Source: Jiulongibacter sp966250325 (lineage in GTDB: Bacteria; Bacteroidota; Bacteroidia; Cytophagales; Spirosomataceae). Taken from it: DNA of 64,000 bases. The first letter of the stretch is position 1, and each line of letters begins with the position of its first letter. The notes beneath the pieces are model-generated. The model was not told where the DNA came from and ran no database searches. It worked only from the letters and a program-made list of their open reading frames with translations. The position numbers and the translations under genes are program-made. Below, one piece after another: positions 1-8,232 of the stretch. The stretch is taken from NCBI GenBank assembly GCA_966250325.1, contig CBINGY010000011.1:24341-88340 (forward strand), in the 5' to 3' direction.

Positions 1-693
1 GAGGAAAAAATAATCTCATCAGTGCACAAAGCATCCTTCACCTTAATAATAATGGCACCACACCTACCAAACTAACACTGAGCCATAACTTTCCAACGAA
101 TTCACAGAATCTGGAAATTTCACTGGACTCGCTGGATATTGCAAAAATTATAAGTCAAAGAGAGGGCGATTTGGTATTGGGAACCAATAATCAAGAGAGA
201 GTGAGAATAGATCTCAATGGGTATGTCGGAATTCAGGAAAGTAAATCTCCAATTAATGCACCCTTACACATTAACCGTATCAATCCGGAATTTCTTTTGA
301 CACGTCAATCCGACCCAAACAACGGCTTAAGAATCAGGATGGGAGCAGCTGATTTGGCAGACATAATAAATGAAAAGAACAATTCTCTGAGATTTGGTAC
401 CAACAATTCCATCAAAATGATCCTTTCTACAAGCGGACAGCTCTCCGTAGGAAATATATCTCAGGCGGCGGCCAGCATTCATGCTCATCAGGATATTGTA
501 TCAGCCAAGACAGTTTTGAAACTAACTAATGGCGTAACTGGTACTACAGGAACTGATGGTTTGGACCTAGGTTATCAACCAAATTCGTTGGAAGCCAGAC
601 TATGGAATTACGAAAATTCAAGCTTGGTATTAGGCACCAACGATACAAAAAGATTTTCGATAATTTCAAATGGAAATGTTGCTATTGGTGGAC
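1..693 (+). repeat. Degenerate protein-level tandem repeat, period about 72-79 codons
   Basis: The G-T-N-N/D core recurs near bases 180, 396 and 633 in one frame. Each core is preceded by a run of charged/Leu/Ile residues and followed by an NG.V.IG turn. At DNA level the copies are strongly diverged, which points to old structural repeats rather than recent duplication. Confidence 0.5.
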
Positions 694-1046
694 ATACTCC
701 ATCTGCGAAACTTGATGTTTCGGGTGACTTTGCTCTGAGCATTCGCAATAACGGTGATATAGGAACCTTGAATAATTTACCAAGACAAGGATCTTCAATT
801 CTAAGAATGCACGGTCAGGGAAGTGTCAATATTACCGGTATAGAAGCTGCTTCTGATGGAGCGATACTTCATATTATTACTACAGCCAATGTTACACAGT
901 TGACCTTTGAGAATGACAGTAATTCAAGTATAAGTCAAAATCGTATTTTATCTGGAAATAGTAGCCTTATCCTTGGTGATGGTGCAGCCACGTTGATTTA
1001 TGATGCAACTACAAATAGGTGGAGAGTTATTTCAGTACATCAATGA
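1..1046 (+). CDS. Repetitive fibre-like surface protein, 5'-truncated by the window edge
   Basis: The reading frame is open from base 3 to the stop at 1046, so the gene starts left of the window. A TTG at 171 could be mistaken for a start but lies inside the repeat region. The visible part (about 347 residues) consists of degenerate units of 72-79 residues, each ending in a strand-rich motif such as LVLGTNN or LRFGTNN followed by an I.NG.V.IG segment. This resembles phage tail-fibre and trimeric-adhesin stalk repeats of Bacteroidota. The end (SLILGDGAATLIYDATTN) is the usual closing segment of such Bacteroidota proteins, and no peptidase S74 chaperone is seen. The likely role is an extracellular or surface fibre. 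This is inferred from repeat style only; no catalytic motif is present. Confidence 0.6.
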   Translation, partial: GKNNLISAQSILHLNNNGTTPTKLTLSHNFPTNSQNLEISLDSLDIAKIISQREGDLVLGTNNQERVRIDLNGYVGIQESKSPINAPLHINRINPEFLLTRQSDPNNGLRIRMGAADLADIINEKNNSLRFGTNNSIKMILSTSGQLSVGNISQAAASIHAHQDIVSAKTVLKLTNGVTGTTGTDGLDLGYQPNSLEARLWNYENSSLVLGTNDTKRFSIISNGNVAIGGHTPSAKLDVSGDFALSIRNNGDIGTLNNLPRQGSSILRMHGQGSVNITGIEAASDGAILHIITTANVTQLTFENDSNSSISQNRILSGNSSLILGDGAATLIYDATTNRWRVISVHQ

Positions 1047-1475
1047 AATTCAGATACTTAAGGACTAAAATCTGTATTAAAATGGCCAGTCATTATTTCA
1101 CCGCGAATGAAAAAATTGATACAAATCCGGCTATTCTTTGTCTGTTTCTTCGGAGTACTCCATTAAAGAGAATCATGGTTTACCATGAGTAGAATTCAAT
1201 GCAAACCATGAGGAATAGAAAAAGAGGTTTTTGAGACTTTTGTTAATAAAGTTTTACCAATGAAACCTGATTTATTCTCTGAATTTTTCACTGCAATTAT
1301 TGTCTTCGTATCAGATAAGTCCAGTGCACAGAGCTTTTTACTTTCTCCTGGTATAAACAACGAAGGGATCTACTCCAAAGCTGCCGCTGCGGTTAATCCT
1401 TTCCTTCCACTGCCTTCATACACCGTTCCGGATTCAGGTGCCAGCACACCTTATGTTGATTCTGGTAATTGATTT
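1047..1475 (+). other. Gene-poor gap with decayed coding fragments
   Basis: This 430-base stretch has no intact gene. At 1107-1166 a 19-codon frame, MKKLIQIRLFFVCFFGVLH, looks exactly like a Bacteroidota signal peptide but stops at once. A second frame with signal-peptide character follows at 1260-1472. Together they suggest remnants of one or two exported proteins. No terminator or convincing promoter was found. Confidence 0.4.
1260..1472 (+). pseudogene. Short exported-protein remnant (70 codons)
   Basis: The frame has a hydrophobic stretch followed by SSAQ, a typical Bacteroidota signal-peptidase site. The mature part (SFLLSPGINNEGIYSK...) reads like the first residues after the signal peptide of a secreted protein. 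It ends after about 45 mature residues with no recognisable domain, and the next gene starts four bases after its stop. I read it as the surviving N-terminus of a disrupted secreted-protein gene, perhaps a relative of the fibre-like gene upstream. It could also be a genuine small exported peptide. The family is not recognised. Confidence 0.3.
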
Positions 1476-2399
1476 ATGAGCAAGGATATGGATTTCGCCC
1501 CGATCGTTCTTCTCACTTACCGCAGAATTGAAACACTCAAAAAGGTGATTAAAGCTCTGCAAAACAATTGCTTATCGCGTGAAAGTATGCTCATCATATA
1601 CAGCGATGGACCGGCTTCTACCCGCGATGCAGATGAAGTAAGGCAGGTGAGGGAATACCTTATCAGTATAAAAGGATTTGCCTCGCTTGAAATTCATCTT
1701 TCCGATGAAAATCTGGGTCTTGCACGTTCGGTCAAAAAGGCCGTTTCGGAAACTTTCCAGCGTTTTGAAAAGCTCATTTTACTTGAAGATGATATCCTCT
1801 GCTCCTCGGATTTTCTGGAATATATGAATCAGTCACTTCAGTTATACGAGCATAACCGGCAGATTTTTTCTATTACAGGATATAGGTATCCGTTCGATTT
1901 GCCCGGCTCTTATTCCAATGATATTTTTCTGATGCCTCGTTCCTGTCCCTGGGGTTGGGCCACCTGGAGAAATCGATGGAGTGAGATTGACTGGTCAAAT
2001 GATTATTACGACCTACTTGCCAATAATTCCTATCTTAAAAATCACTTTGTCAAAAGAAACGGCTACGATTGGCTTCAGGTAGCCCGAATGCGAAGAAAAG
2101 GAATCATGGACGTATGGAGCGATTACTGGAACTTTACCCATTTTAAGTTTGATGCGTATTCGTTGGCACCGGTCCGGATGAAAAGTAATCACATTGGTTA
2201 TGATCATTACGCGGTGAATGAACGCTTTGGTACCAGAATTCAAGAGCATGTTTTACCGGCCAGCTCGCCATTTACACTGCCCAGAAACATCGCAGTGAAT
2301 CAGGAAATTATGGATACCGTCACCTGGTATTTCAGAGGTACTCCTCTGTATAACTTCAAACGGGAAGTTCGCATTTTCACGGGAATTGATATGGCCTGA
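1476..2399 (+). CDS. Glycosyltransferase, GT2/GNT-I-like
   Basis: This 307-residue soluble protein has a GT-A layout. The N-terminal Rossmann start (PIVLLTYRRIETLKKVI) binds the nucleotide sugar. The EDD at 104-106 in LLEDDI is the metal/nucleotide-binding DxD equivalent. The segment CPWGWATWRNRW near 157-168 is a hallmark of a Bacteroidota sugar-transferase subgroup annotated as glycosyl transferase family 2. It probably transfers a sugar during surface polysaccharide or glycoprotein assembly; donor and acceptor cannot be read from sequence. It has no membrane segment. Its 3' end overlaps the convergent membrane transferase gene by 23 bases. Confidence 0.8.
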   Translation: MSKDMDFAPIVLLTYRRIETLKKVIKALQNNCLSRESMLIIYSDGPASTRDADEVRQVREYLISIKGFASLEIHLSDENLGLARSVKKAVSETFQRFEKLILLEDDILCSSDFLEYMNQSLQLYEHNRQIFSITGYRYPFDLPGSYSNDIFLMPRSCPWGWATWRNRWSEIDWSNDYYDLLANNSYLKNHFVKRNGYDWLQVARMRRKGIMDVWSDYWNFTHFKFDAYSLAPVRMKSNHIGYDHYAVNERFGTRIQEHVLPASSPFTLPRNIAVNQEIMDTVTWYFRGTPLYNFKREVRIFTGIDMA

Positions 2400-3492
2400 T
2401 CTCCGGCTTTTTAAAGTTTCCGGCTGCACTTAAGGTGAACAGGATGATCAAAAAAGTAATCTGAACTAAAAAAGTAGGCAGGCCAATCCACTCACGAATT
2501 CCGAAGAATTTCCCGCTGTAGCCCCATTCGGAATCATGCCGGGTAAAATAATAGAGAAGTGCGGCAAAACTATACCAGGCCGAGATTAACCCAATTCCTA
2601 GTCTAAGTCTGAAATCGGGATACTTTTGAACTAATATGACTAGCAATGGGAAAACCGTCAGAAAGTACTGGTGATTACCAACTTTGTAAATCATGAATAC
2701 CGTCACCAGAAATGCGGTTGCCTGAACATAGACATCTTCGACCTTGAGTCGTACAAGTAGTAGCCAGGTAATGAGTGCTCCGGTTCCAAGAAAAAGGGTG
2801 TTTAATGAATCAAGACTGCTTATTCCGGCAAAAGCCAGGGGCTGTAGATCTCCCCGAATAAACCGGAAAACAGAGAGAAGTCTTGATTCCCGATCTGCAC
2901 CGTATAGAAATGGGATGAGGAAAGTTTCACCCCAGATCAGATACGCCAGACCGTAGAATAAAAGCAAAGTCAGACCAAAGGAAAGAACTGACCCGGGAAT
3001 CCATTTTTTCTCCTGCAAAAACAAAAGGGGTACAAGAAAGATCACTGAGAATTTAAATGAAACCGCAAGCCCAAGAAAAACTCCGGCAATAGCGAAATGC
3101 TTCATCTCCAATTTCATGAGGAATAGCAGAATGACCCCGGCAAGCAATACATCATTACTGCTGTAAAGCAAACCAAAAATAAAGAACAGGGGATTGACCA
3201 GCAGTAAAATGAGGGAATTCCAGTTGGGTGTTAAACCTGAATCCCTGATGAAAAAAAATATTCCCAGGAAATAAACGGCTAAAAAGATAAGAGCGGGAAG
3301 TCTTTCATGGATACCGACCAGCCGGGCCATGAAACTGTACATGGGACCATAGGCGTTCAGTGTTTTGACCCAGGGGTCGTTTCCGGCAAGGATATGCCTC
3401 CACTGCTCCAGATAAAGGGCATAGTCGTGGGAGGAGGGCAGAAAAAATGACAGAAGAAGCACCCCAAAGAAAACTGAATATACTCGGGTCAA
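2377..3492 (-). CDS. Multi-membrane glycosyltransferase, GT87/DUF2029-like
   Basis: This 371-residue protein has about ten hydrophobic segments. An early periplasmic loop carries acidic and aromatic residues (SSHDYALYLEQW, then NAYGPMYSFMARL), as in polyprenyl-phosphate-sugar dependent GT-C enzymes of the GT87/DUF2029 type. Such enzymes move mannose or another hexose from a lipid carrier to a glycolipid or glycan outside the cytoplasm. No ATG exists upstream before an in-frame stop, so the start is the TTG at 3492. Pairing with the convergent GT2-like gene fits surface-glycan synthesis. The assignment rests on topology and loop residues, so the substrate is unknown. Confidence 0.65.
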   Translation of the reverse strand: MTRVYSVFFGVLLLSFFLPSSHDYALYLEQWRHILAGNDPWVKTLNAYGPMYSFMARLVGIHERLPALIFLAVYFLGIFFFIRDSGLTPNWNSLILLLVNPLFFIFGLLYSSNDVLLAGVILLFLMKLEMKHFAIAGVFLGLAVSFKFSVIFLVPLLFLQEKKWIPGSVLSFGLTLLLFYGLAYLIWGETFLIPFLYGADRESRLLSVFRFIRGDLQPLAFAGISSLDSLNTLFLGTGALITWLLLVRLKVEDVYVQATAFLVTVFMIYKVGNHQYFLTVFPLLVILVQKYPDFRLRLGIGLISAWYSFAALLYYFTRHDSEWGYSGKFFGIREWIGLPTFLVQITFLIILFTLSAAGNFKKPEIRPYQFP

Positions 3493-3566
3493 TTTCGGGT
3501 AGTTTGTACCAAGCTAAAATAGACTTTGGATGACGAATTGCAATAAAAAATCATGTTTATTTCTCC

Positions 3567-3932
3567 TTAAAACTGCCCCGTACCCAACATCACCAGTGTG
3601 CAAGCTTCAAAAGCATCAACACCCACATCTGTAAGTTTTTTCATGAGTTCCGGATTCTCAGCACCAGGATTAAAGATGACACGTTTGGGGGCAAGACGTA
3701 TCAGGAAATCTGCATACTCTGTCTGATTCTTCTGACTCAGATATAAGGTAACCGTGTCAATGTCTGAGATTCCTTCTGCTGTGGCAAGAATTTCGACTCC
3801 GGCTACCTCGCCTTTTTTGACACCCACAGGGATTATCTCATGACCTGCATGAACCAATTTATGTGCTGCCATATAGGAATAGCGTGAAGGATTGGTACTT
3901 GCTCCAAGTAGTAAAGTTCTTTTTCCCAACAT
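3567..3932 (-). CDS. CoA-binding domain protein (YccU-like)
   Basis: This compact 121-residue Rossmann protein starts with KRTLLLGASTNPSRYSYMA, the nucleotide-binding loop of the CoA_binding_2 family (YccU and relatives). The conserved FNPGAENPEL stretch and the late EACTLVML segment also match. Family members bind CoA or acyl-CoA, but no reaction is established. Length equals the family norm, so this is a complete single-domain protein. It lies upstream of nothing obviously related and is separated from the AraC gene by 34 bases in the same direction, so it may share that gene's transcript. Confidence 0.85.
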   Translation of the reverse strand: MLGKRTLLLGASTNPSRYSYMAAHKLVHAGHEIIPVGVKKGEVAGVEILATAEGISDIDTVTLYLSQKNQTEYADFLIRLAPKRVIFNPGAENPELMKKLTDVGVDAFEACTLVMLGTGQF

Positions 3933-3966
3933 CTATTTTTTGCTATTTAGTACAAAATCTGCCCGG

Positions 3967-4830
3967 TTAAAGTTCTCTTTTTAGCCATTCGGAACGAAAA
4001 GCACCGGGACTTTTCCCTATCCGTCTCGAAAACTGACGATTGAAATTAGCAAGATTATTGAAACCGCATTGGTACGCAATTTCGTTGACTCCTGCTTCTG
4101 TTCTTTTAAGCATTTGAACCGCCTGATTAATTCTTATTTGATTTAAAAAATCAATGAATGTCTGACGGGTACGCTGTTTGAAATATTTACAGAAAGCGTT
4201 TGGCGTCATACTCACCAGCGAGGCCACTTCCTCCAGTTTTATTTTTTCAGAGGAATGAGTCATCACATGTTCTATCACACGATTGATGCGTTCATAGGTG
4301 ATTTCTTTTGGAGGCTCAGGCAGCAGATTATCAGTCAGCTGCTCAAATTCCTGGATTTGGCCTAACTCCATAACAAGATCAAGAAGTTCAAGAATTCGCC
4401 GAAATCCTTTTAGATGGTCAAACGATGCAATCTTCTTAGCAAATTTCTGATCACGAAACTTAAGACCTTTTCGCATTTTGACGAGAGCATCCAGAATTTC
4501 CTGAGATTCAGGTAAACCAGAAAGTCGCTCCTCTAAAAGAGGCGGATTGAATAAAAGAGAATGCGAAATACATTCTTTCTGTGGGGACTGGTAAAAACGG
4601 GTATCGCTTCTGAAAACATGCGGCATCTGACTGCCTATGACAAAGATATCGCCGGCATCAAAGGGATGAATACGGTCTCCTGCAAAGCAGCTTCCACTCC
4701 CATTAACAATATGAGTGATCTGGAAAGCTGTATGGAAATGCAGAATATCATAAAACCATCTTACTTTTTCGGTCTGAAAAACCACCGTTTCATTATCAGT
4801 ACGTGGTAAGGGGAAATATTTAGGATCCAA
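3967..4830 (-). CDS. AraC-family regulator of the divergent hydroxyproline operon
   Basis: This 287-residue protein has an N-terminal cupin-type sensor (about residues 25-95, with FHTAFQITHIV and GDIFVIG), a linker, and a C-terminal pair of AraC helix-turn-helix motifs (about 185-285, with VASLVSMTPNAFCKYFK and IAYQCGFNNLANFNRQF). The start is TTG at 4830: an upstream in-frame stop excludes any ATG, and the first internal Met falls inside the cupin. It is divergent from the hydroxyproline genes with 134 bases between. It very likely controls them in response to hydroxyproline or a breakdown product. That role is inferred from position. Confidence 0.85.
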   Translation of the reverse strand: MDPKYFPLPRTDNETVVFQTEKVRWFYDILHFHTAFQITHIVNGSGSCFAGDRIHPFDAGDIFVIGSQMPHVFRSDTRFYQSPQKECISHSLLFNPPLLEERLSGLPESQEILDALVKMRKGLKFRDQKFAKKIASFDHLKGFRRILELLDLVMELGQIQEFEQLTDNLLPEPPKEITYERINRVIEHVMTHSSEKIKLEEVASLVSMTPNAFCKYFKQRTRQTFIDFLNQIRINQAVQMLKRTEAGVNEIAYQCGFNNLANFNRQFSRRIGKSPGAFRSEWLKREL

Positions 4831-4832
4831 CT

Positions 4833-4850
4833 CGGATATTTATCTATCCG
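4833..4850. promoter_or_regulatory. Inverted repeat, candidate AraC operator
   Basis: CGGATA and TATCCG form a perfect 6-bp inverted repeat with a 6-base spacer, directly beside the TTG start of the AraC gene. A further inverted partner, GGATAGA at 4877-4883, matches TCTATCC at 4843-4849. The position between the regulator and its divergent operon fits an operator; binding is not shown. Confidence 0.4.
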
Positions 4851-4964
4851 TAAAAATAAGATTAATTTCAATAAGTGGATAGAATAGTACCTTAACTGAT
4901 TAAGATTACAATCCGGTTCCTCGTCCCTATTGATGAACTTTGTACATGAAAATAAATACGAACT

Positions 4965-5870
4965 ATGAGACCTAGCTGGAAAGGAATTTACCCTGCAGTC
5001 ACCACCAAGTTTAACCAGGACCAGAGTCTGAATCTTCCATTATTTGCGGAAAGTATTGACAAACAGATCAAAGCCGGCGTACATGGCATTATCGTCTGTG
5101 GCTCGCTGGGCGAAAACGGAACATTGAGTCGTGATGAAAAAATAAGCCTGCTTGTTACGGCAAAACAAACGATCAATGGCCGAGTGCCCCTCATCATGTG
5201 TATTGCGGAATGCATCACTTCAGAGGCCATCTCTTTTGCCAGGGAAAGCGAAACCAATGGTGCGGAAGGCTTCATGATGCTGCCTCCCATGCGATATAAC
5301 GCCGATCAGCGGGAGACCATGCATTACCTTCATAAAGTGGCAGATTCCACTGATTTGCCGGTTATGATTTACAATAACCCCGTAGCTTATGGTAACCTGA
5401 TTACCATTCCAATGTTCAGGGAGCTCTCGGCAAATGCTCATTTCGAAGCTATGAAAGAAAGTACCGGTGATATCCGATATATGACAGATATTATCAATGA
5501 ACTGGGTGACCGATACAAAATTCTTTCTGGTGTGGATGACCTGGCCATGGAGAGTCTGGTGATGGGAGCAGATGGCTGGGTGGCCGGCTTGGTAGTGGCA
5601 TTTCCACATGAGACGGTGGTAATTTATGAATTGGTAAAGCAAGGCAGAATAGCAGAGGCCAGAGAAATCTATCGCTGGTTTTTTCCTTTATTACACCTGG
5701 ATATCGGAAGCAAGTTTGTTCAGAATATCAAATTGGCCGAGGCAGCAACCGGCATGGGTAGCGAGATGGTACGTGAGCCGCGTCTGATGCTTACCGGAGC
5801 AGAGCGTCAAAAGGTTCAGGACGTGATAGATAAAGCCTTAGCAAATCGACCCACCTTACCTCAAATCTGA
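4965..5870 (+). CDS. DapA-family lyase, probable 1-pyrroline-4-hydroxy-2-carboxylate deaminase
   Basis: This 301-residue TIM-barrel protein of the dihydrodipicolinate synthase/N-acetylneuraminate lyase family has GSLGENGTL near 46-53, Tyr136 in YNNP and the Schiff-base Lys164 in MKESTGD. Family membership alone does not fix the substrate. The next two genes encode a hydroxyproline epimerase and a D-amino-acid-type oxidase, which is the standard setting for the deaminase that turns 1-pyrroline-4-hydroxy-2-carboxylate into 2-oxoglutarate semialdehyde. The stop codon shares a base with the next start (TGATG), so the genes are translationally coupled. Alternatives are other aldolases of the same fold. 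Confidence 0.75.
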   Translation: MRPSWKGIYPAVTTKFNQDQSLNLPLFAESIDKQIKAGVHGIIVCGSLGENGTLSRDEKISLLVTAKQTINGRVPLIMCIAECITSEAISFARESETNGAEGFMMLPPMRYNADQRETMHYLHKVADSTDLPVMIYNNPVAYGNLITIPMFRELSANAHFEAMKESTGDIRYMTDIINELGDRYKILSGVDDLAMESLVMGADGWVAGLVVAFPHETVVIYELVKQGRIAEAREIYRWFFPLLHLDIGSKFVQNIKLAEAATGMGSEMVREPRLMLTGAERQKVQDVIDKALANRPTLPQI

Positions 5871-6934
5871 TGGAAACGTCTCCTCTTTTATTTCCTGAAT
5901 TTGAAAAAAAGCTGAGAGATACGCGGCTTGGAGGACATCTTTTCTATTGTCTGGACGCACACACCTGTGGGAATCCGGTTCGCCTAGTGGTTTCAGGCGG
6001 GCCGGCTTTGGAGGGCGAAACCATGTCTGATAGACGTTTACATTTCCTGAAAGAGTTTGACTGGATTCGCAAGGGACTCATGTTTGAACCCCGTGGGCAT
6101 GATATGATGTCTGGCAGCATCCTTTATCCACCTTGTGATCCTCAGAATGATGTAGCCGTACTATTTATTGAGACCAGCGGATGCTTGCCCATGTGCGGGC
6201 ACGGGACCATTGGCACCATAACCATGGCTGTGGAATATGGATTGATTAAGCCTAAAATCCCGGGAAAAATCCGGATGGAAGCTCCTGCAGGTCTTGTCTT
6301 GATTGAGTACAAACAAAATGATAAAGGGAAAGTAAGCTCGGTAAAATTGACCAACGTAGCCTCTTATCTGGCTGCACAAAATCTGGAGGTCAGTTGCCCG
6401 GATTTAGGAACTTTGCGTGTTGATGTAGCTTATGGCGGTAATTTTTATGCGATTGTAGATGTTCAGGAGAATTTTCCCGGTCTTGAGCATTTTTCGGCAT
6501 CCCAACTGATCGGTTGGTCGGGATACATGCGGGAAGAACTGAATTCAAACTATACCTTCATTCATCCGGAAAATCCGGCTATCCAAGGTCTTAGTCATAT
6601 TCAATGGACTGGTAAAGTGATCGATCCGGATTCAACGGCCCGAAATGCCGTATTTTACGGAGACAAAGCGATTGACAGATCACCATGCGGTACAGGTACA
6701 TCAGCCAGATTAGCTCAATGGGCGGAGAAGAATAAACTAAGAGCAGGGGAGGAGTTTATTCACGAGAGTATCATTGGTAGTAAATTTACAGGCCGTATTG
6801 AAAGAAATACCACGGTAGGCGAGTTCCGGGCGATTATTCCTTCTATTGAAGGATGGGCGAAGGTATTTGGAGAAGGAATTTTCTCCATCGATACGCAGGA
6901 TGATCCATACGCTACAGGTTTTCAGGTGATTTAG
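5870..6934 (+). CDS. 4-hydroxyproline 2-epimerase (proline racemase family)
   Basis: This 354-residue proline racemase-family enzyme keeps both catalytic cysteines: Cys109 in MCGHGTIG and Cys273 in SPCGTGTSA. The presence of both argues for a racemase/epimerase and against trans-3-hydroxy-L-proline dehydratase, which lacks the second cysteine. It would interconvert trans-4-hydroxy-L-proline and cis-4-hydroxy-D-proline in the cytoplasm, feeding the FAD oxidase encoded five bases downstream. Length is slightly above the usual 330 or so because of an N-terminal extension of about 20 residues. Confident as to family; the substrate comes from operon context. Confidence 0.85.
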   Translation: METSPLLFPEFEKKLRDTRLGGHLFYCLDAHTCGNPVRLVVSGGPALEGETMSDRRLHFLKEFDWIRKGLMFEPRGHDMMSGSILYPPCDPQNDVAVLFIETSGCLPMCGHGTIGTITMAVEYGLIKPKIPGKIRMEAPAGLVLIEYKQNDKGKVSSVKLTNVASYLAAQNLEVSCPDLGTLRVDVAYGGNFYAIVDVQENFPGLEHFSASQLIGWSGYMREELNSNYTFIHPENPAIQGLSHIQWTGKVIDPDSTARNAVFYGDKAIDRSPCGTGTSARLAQWAEKNKLRAGEEFIHESIIGSKFTGRIERNTTVGEFRAIIPSIEGWAKVFGEGIFSIDTQDDPYATGFQVI

Positions 6935-6939
6935 AAGCT

Positions 6940-8202
6940 ATGAAAGTAAAAATCATTGGAGGAGGTATTATCGGGCTGTTTTCTGCCTATTACCTGAATA
7001 AAGAGGGTTTTGAGGTAGATATATTTGAACAAACGGATGGAAAGGACGGCTGCTCATTCGGGAATGCCGGAATGATAGTACCCAGTCATTTTATTCCTTT
7101 GGCTGCACCCGGAATGTTTGAGAAAGGTTTTCAATGGATGCTTGATTCACAAAGCCCGTTTTATGTTAAACCCCGTCTTGATTGGTCATTGATTCATTGG
7201 GGTATTCAGTTTAAGAAGGCCGCAACGCAATCGCAGGTTAATAAAGCCATGCCAGTACTTCGGGATATTGCACTGCTTAGCCGTGGGCTCTATCAGGAAT
7301 TGGGTAATTCCGGCGAAATACTCTTTGGCCTCGAAGCAAAAGGGCTTACGTTGTATTGTCAAAGCGAAAATATTCTGGAAGAGGAAGTACATGTGGCCAG
7401 ATTAGCAGGTGAACTGGGTCTGGAGACACAAGTTATAAATCCAATGGGAATTTCAAGTCTGGAGCCTGGGGTTAAGATCAACGCTTTAGGAGCGGTCTTT
7501 TACCCGGGAGATATGCATGCCAACCCCAGCCAACTCGTAAGAGGCCTGAAGCAACTACTGATTTCAAAGGGAGTTTCAATTCATTACAATAGCCAGGTGC
7601 TTGAATTTTCAGAACTACCCGATGGCCGGTGCAGTATTAAGGTCAGTCAGGGAAGTGAGGTCAACGAATTTTTATCAGATCACCTTGTGCTGGCTACGGG
7701 AGCATGGTCACAGCATACGGCAGAAATGTTCCGTGTACGATTGCCTATGCAGGCGGGAAAAGGCTACAGTTTTCTGCAAAATAATAGCGGGCTCAAGGTT
7801 CCTTCTATATTGGTAGATGGGCGGGTTGCCGTTACGCCGTTCTCAGATGGAACACTTCGTGTCGGTGGTACTATGGAAATATCGGGGATTCATTCAAAAA
7901 TCCAGATGAATCGGGTAAAGGGTATCGTCAAGACATACAATTCGTTTTTTCCAGATATAAAGACAGAAGAGCCAGCTCCCTCAAAGGTTTGGCAGGGACT
8001 AAGGCCCTGCTCGCCCGATGGACTTCCGTATATCGGAAAACTTAGTACTTATAAGAATGTGTTTATCGCCACAGGGCATGCGATGATGGGCCTAAGCCTT
8101 GCCCCTGCCACCGGAAGGGTGCTTACAGATAGGATCATGAATAGAAAAGAGTTGGTAGATTGCACTTTATTTGACCCGCATAGGTTTGATAGACGTAACT
8201 AG
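6940..8202 (+). CDS. FAD-dependent oxidase, probable cis-4-hydroxy-D-proline dehydrogenase
   Basis: This 420-residue DAO-family flavoprotein has the dinucleotide motif GGGIIG at 7-12 for FAD, a DadA-like substrate domain, and a C-terminal GLRPCSPDGLPYIGK / ATGHAMMGLSLAPATG pair that closes the FAD site. In this operon it should oxidise cis-4-hydroxy-D-proline to 1-pyrroline-4-hydroxy-2-carboxylate, passing electrons to the respiratory chain or oxygen. The final step, 2-oxoglutarate semialdehyde dehydrogenase, is not encoded next to it. The promoter of the potassium-uptake gene downstream begins inside the last codons of this gene. Confidence 0.8.
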   Translation: MKVKIIGGGIIGLFSAYYLNKEGFEVDIFEQTDGKDGCSFGNAGMIVPSHFIPLAAPGMFEKGFQWMLDSQSPFYVKPRLDWSLIHWGIQFKKAATQSQVNKAMPVLRDIALLSRGLYQELGNSGEILFGLEAKGLTLYCQSENILEEEVHVARLAGELGLETQVINPMGISSLEPGVKINALGAVFYPGDMHANPSQLVRGLKQLLISKGVSIHYNSQVLEFSELPDGRCSIKVSQGSEVNEFLSDHLVLATGAWSQHTAEMFRVRLPMQAGKGYSFLQNNSGLKVPSILVDGRVAVTPFSDGTLRVGGTMEISGIHSKIQMNRVKGIVKTYNSFFPDIKTEEPAPSKVWQGLRPCSPDGLPYIGKLSTYKNVFIATGHAMMGLSLAPATGRVLTDRIMNRKELVDCTLFDPHRFDRRN

Positions 8203-8215
8203 GTTGTTACTTTTG
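8185..8215 (+). promoter_or_regulatory. Bacteroidota-type promoter for the potassium-uptake operon
   Basis: TTTG at 8185-8188, 19 bases of spacer, then TACTTTTG at 8208-8215: a full match to the -33/-7 consensus TTTG-N19-TAnnTTTG. The GTG start of the TrkH/KtrB gene follows 17 bases later. The -33 element lies in the coding end of the oxidase gene. Confidence 0.65.
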
Positions 8216-8232
8216 GGCAACAAAACACCATT

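Noticed and set aside
1..1046. Prophage tail fibre
   Set aside because: No capsid, terminase, tail or lysis genes accompany it in the window; neighbours are glycosyltransferases.
5220..5642. 140-codon open frame antisense to the DapA-family gene
   Set aside because: It mirrors the codon structure of the intact gene on the other strand and has no domain, start context or promoter.
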